A stretch of DNA of 5,388 nt, from the NCBI GenBank assembly GCA_003561145.1, contig PWXL01000218.1:1-5388 (forward strand), in the 5' to 3' direction. Below are positions 4,615 through 5,388 of this stretch, piece after piece. The notes beneath the pieces are model-generated. The model saw only the letters and a list, made by a program, of their open reading frames with translations. It searched no databases and was not told the origin of the DNA. A program made the position numbers and the translations under genes. Each line of letters starts with the position of its first letter. The first letter of the stretch is position 1. The stretch comes from Candidatus Atribacteria bacterium. Lineage in GTDB: Bacteria; Atribacterota; Atribacteria; Atribacterales; Atribacteraceae.

Positions 4615-5388
4615 TATGTAAACCCCTCTCGGAAAACAATTCGAATAAGGAAAGTATTGCGGCTCCCAATGCCCCCGCTTCACTGCCAAAACGAGCTGAC
4701 CGAATAGTGAGATCCCTGCTCAAAAGCGAGAGAGAGTGCGTCTTCACCATTCTCCTGATAGGCTCTTCCAAGAGCTGGCCTGCCACCCGCATTCTCCCCC
4801 CGAGAATCAGGGTTGACACACCCAGGAGATTAATCACCTGTGCCAGGACCAGTCCGATTTGTTCCCCCGCACTGGTAAGGAGCCGGTAACATAATTTATC
4901 TCCTCTCTCTGCCTCCACAATAAGGTTTTCTATAGTGATATCCTTTCCCTGCAGGGATGAATGTACACCGTTGCGCAGGGACTGTTGTGCATCACGCATC
5001 AGGGCGTTACAGGAAGCTAATACTTCCAGGCAACCGCGATTTCCGCAGCCGCAGAGGGGGCCGTCCTCATCGATCACAAAGTGTCCTATCTCACCGGATA
5101 TTCCAATCGGTCCGCGGTAAAATGTATAGTCCATACACATGGACAGTCCTATCCCTTCATCCAGAAAAAGGAAAATAAAATCCTTCTCTTTCCTGGCGGT
5201 TCCCAGATTTTTTTCCACCACTGCCCAGGTTCGGCTCACATCATCGACCAATACCGGAAGAGAAAAGGATTCCTCGAGAAACGAACGCAATGGCAAATTG
5301 TCAACATCACGGCGGTGTGCAGAGGAAATGGATATCCCTGATGAATAATCTACAAAACCACTGCTTGCTATCCCAATAGACTTCACAA
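4607..5388 (-). CDS. ROK family protein, partial, probably a NagC/XylR-type sugar-responsive regulator
   Basis: ROK proteins are sugar kinases or sugar-sensing repressors sharing an actin-like ATPase fold. The frame is open to the right edge, so the N-terminus is missing and the GTG at 5386 is internal. Counting from it (259 codons), the GIASSGFVD loop is at 5-13, VDDVSRTWAVVEK at 47-59 sits where kinases have N-D, the phosphate loop DEGIGLSM is at 76-83, and the ROK signature GEIGH...LCGCGNRGCLE is at 98-121 with the zinc-binding histidine and cysteines. A C-terminal GSEAGALGAAIL is at 235-245. The visible length fits either a kinase of about 320 aa or a repressor of about 390 aa; a DNA-binding helix-turn-helix would lie outside the window. 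The DD-x-x-R wording and signature lean towards a regulator in my judgement. It probably forms an operon with the overlapping small gene. Confidence 0.9.
   Translation of the reverse strand, partial: VKSIGIASSGFVDYSSGISISSAHRRDVDNLPLRSFLEESFSLPVLVDDVSRTWAVVEKNLGTARKEKDFIFLFLDEGIGLSMCMDYTFYRGPIGISGEIGHFVIDEDGPLCGCGNRGCLEVLASCNALMRDAQQSLRNGVHSSLQGKDITIENLIVEAERGDKLCYRLLTSAGEQIGLVLAQVINLLGVSTLILGGRMRVAGQLLEEPIRRMVKTHSLSLLSRDLTIRSARFGSEAGALGAAILSLFELFSERGLHNE
4623..4630 (-). promoter_or_regulatory. Ribosome binding site of the small aminotransferase-like gene
   Basis: The minus strand reads GAGAGGGG, 8 nt before the ATG at 4614 and inside the last codons of the ROK gene. It supports the 50-aa start over an upstream in-frame ATG at 4689 that would lie deep in the ROK coding sequence. 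Confidence 0.6.

Overview
The window carries six protein-coding genes, two of them cut by the window edges, in bacterial DNA of intermediate GC. There is no RNA gene, CRISPR array or insertion sequence that I can support. The organism cannot be fixed from the sequence. The mix of a transaldolase-fusion-type glucose-6-phosphate isomerase, a ROK regulator and amino-sugar-type modification enzymes would fit a free-living heterotroph, possibly a spirochaete, but that is a guess.

Layout, left to right. Positions 1-1239 (minus) hold the first 413 codons of a glucose-6-phosphate isomerase whose 3' end lies beyond the left edge. Positions 1240-1661 have no convincing gene. They form the divergent regulatory region between the isomerase and the next gene and contain several inverted repeats. 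Positions 1698-3128 (plus) encode a membrane-anchored PIG-L/LmbE-type de-N-acetylase with an extra C-terminal domain. Positions 3079-3759 (minus) encode a NodS-like SAM-dependent methyltransferase whose 3' end overlaps the deacetylase gene by 50 bp. Positions 3742-4449 (plus) encode a GNAT acetyltransferase whose start overlaps the methyltransferase 5' end. Positions 4462-4614 (minus) hold a 50-codon gene that looks like the two ends of a DegT/DnrJ/EryC1-type aminotransferase joined together. It overlaps by 8 bp the stop of a ROK-family protein (4607 to past 5388, minus), and the pair is probably one operon. A good intrinsic terminator for that operon lies antisense inside the 3' end of the acetyltransferase gene (4361-4393).

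The three central genes form a plausible functional set: a de-N-acetylase, a methyltransferase of the family that N-methylates the freed amine in Nod factor synthesis, and an N- or O-acyltransferase. They are interlocked by overlaps on alternating strands rather than arranged as an operon. A shared role in tailoring an N-acetylated sugar or small glycoconjugate is inference from family membership and proximity; no substrate can be read from the sequence. The ROK gene with its truncated aminotransferase-like partner, and the isomerase, also concern sugar metabolism.
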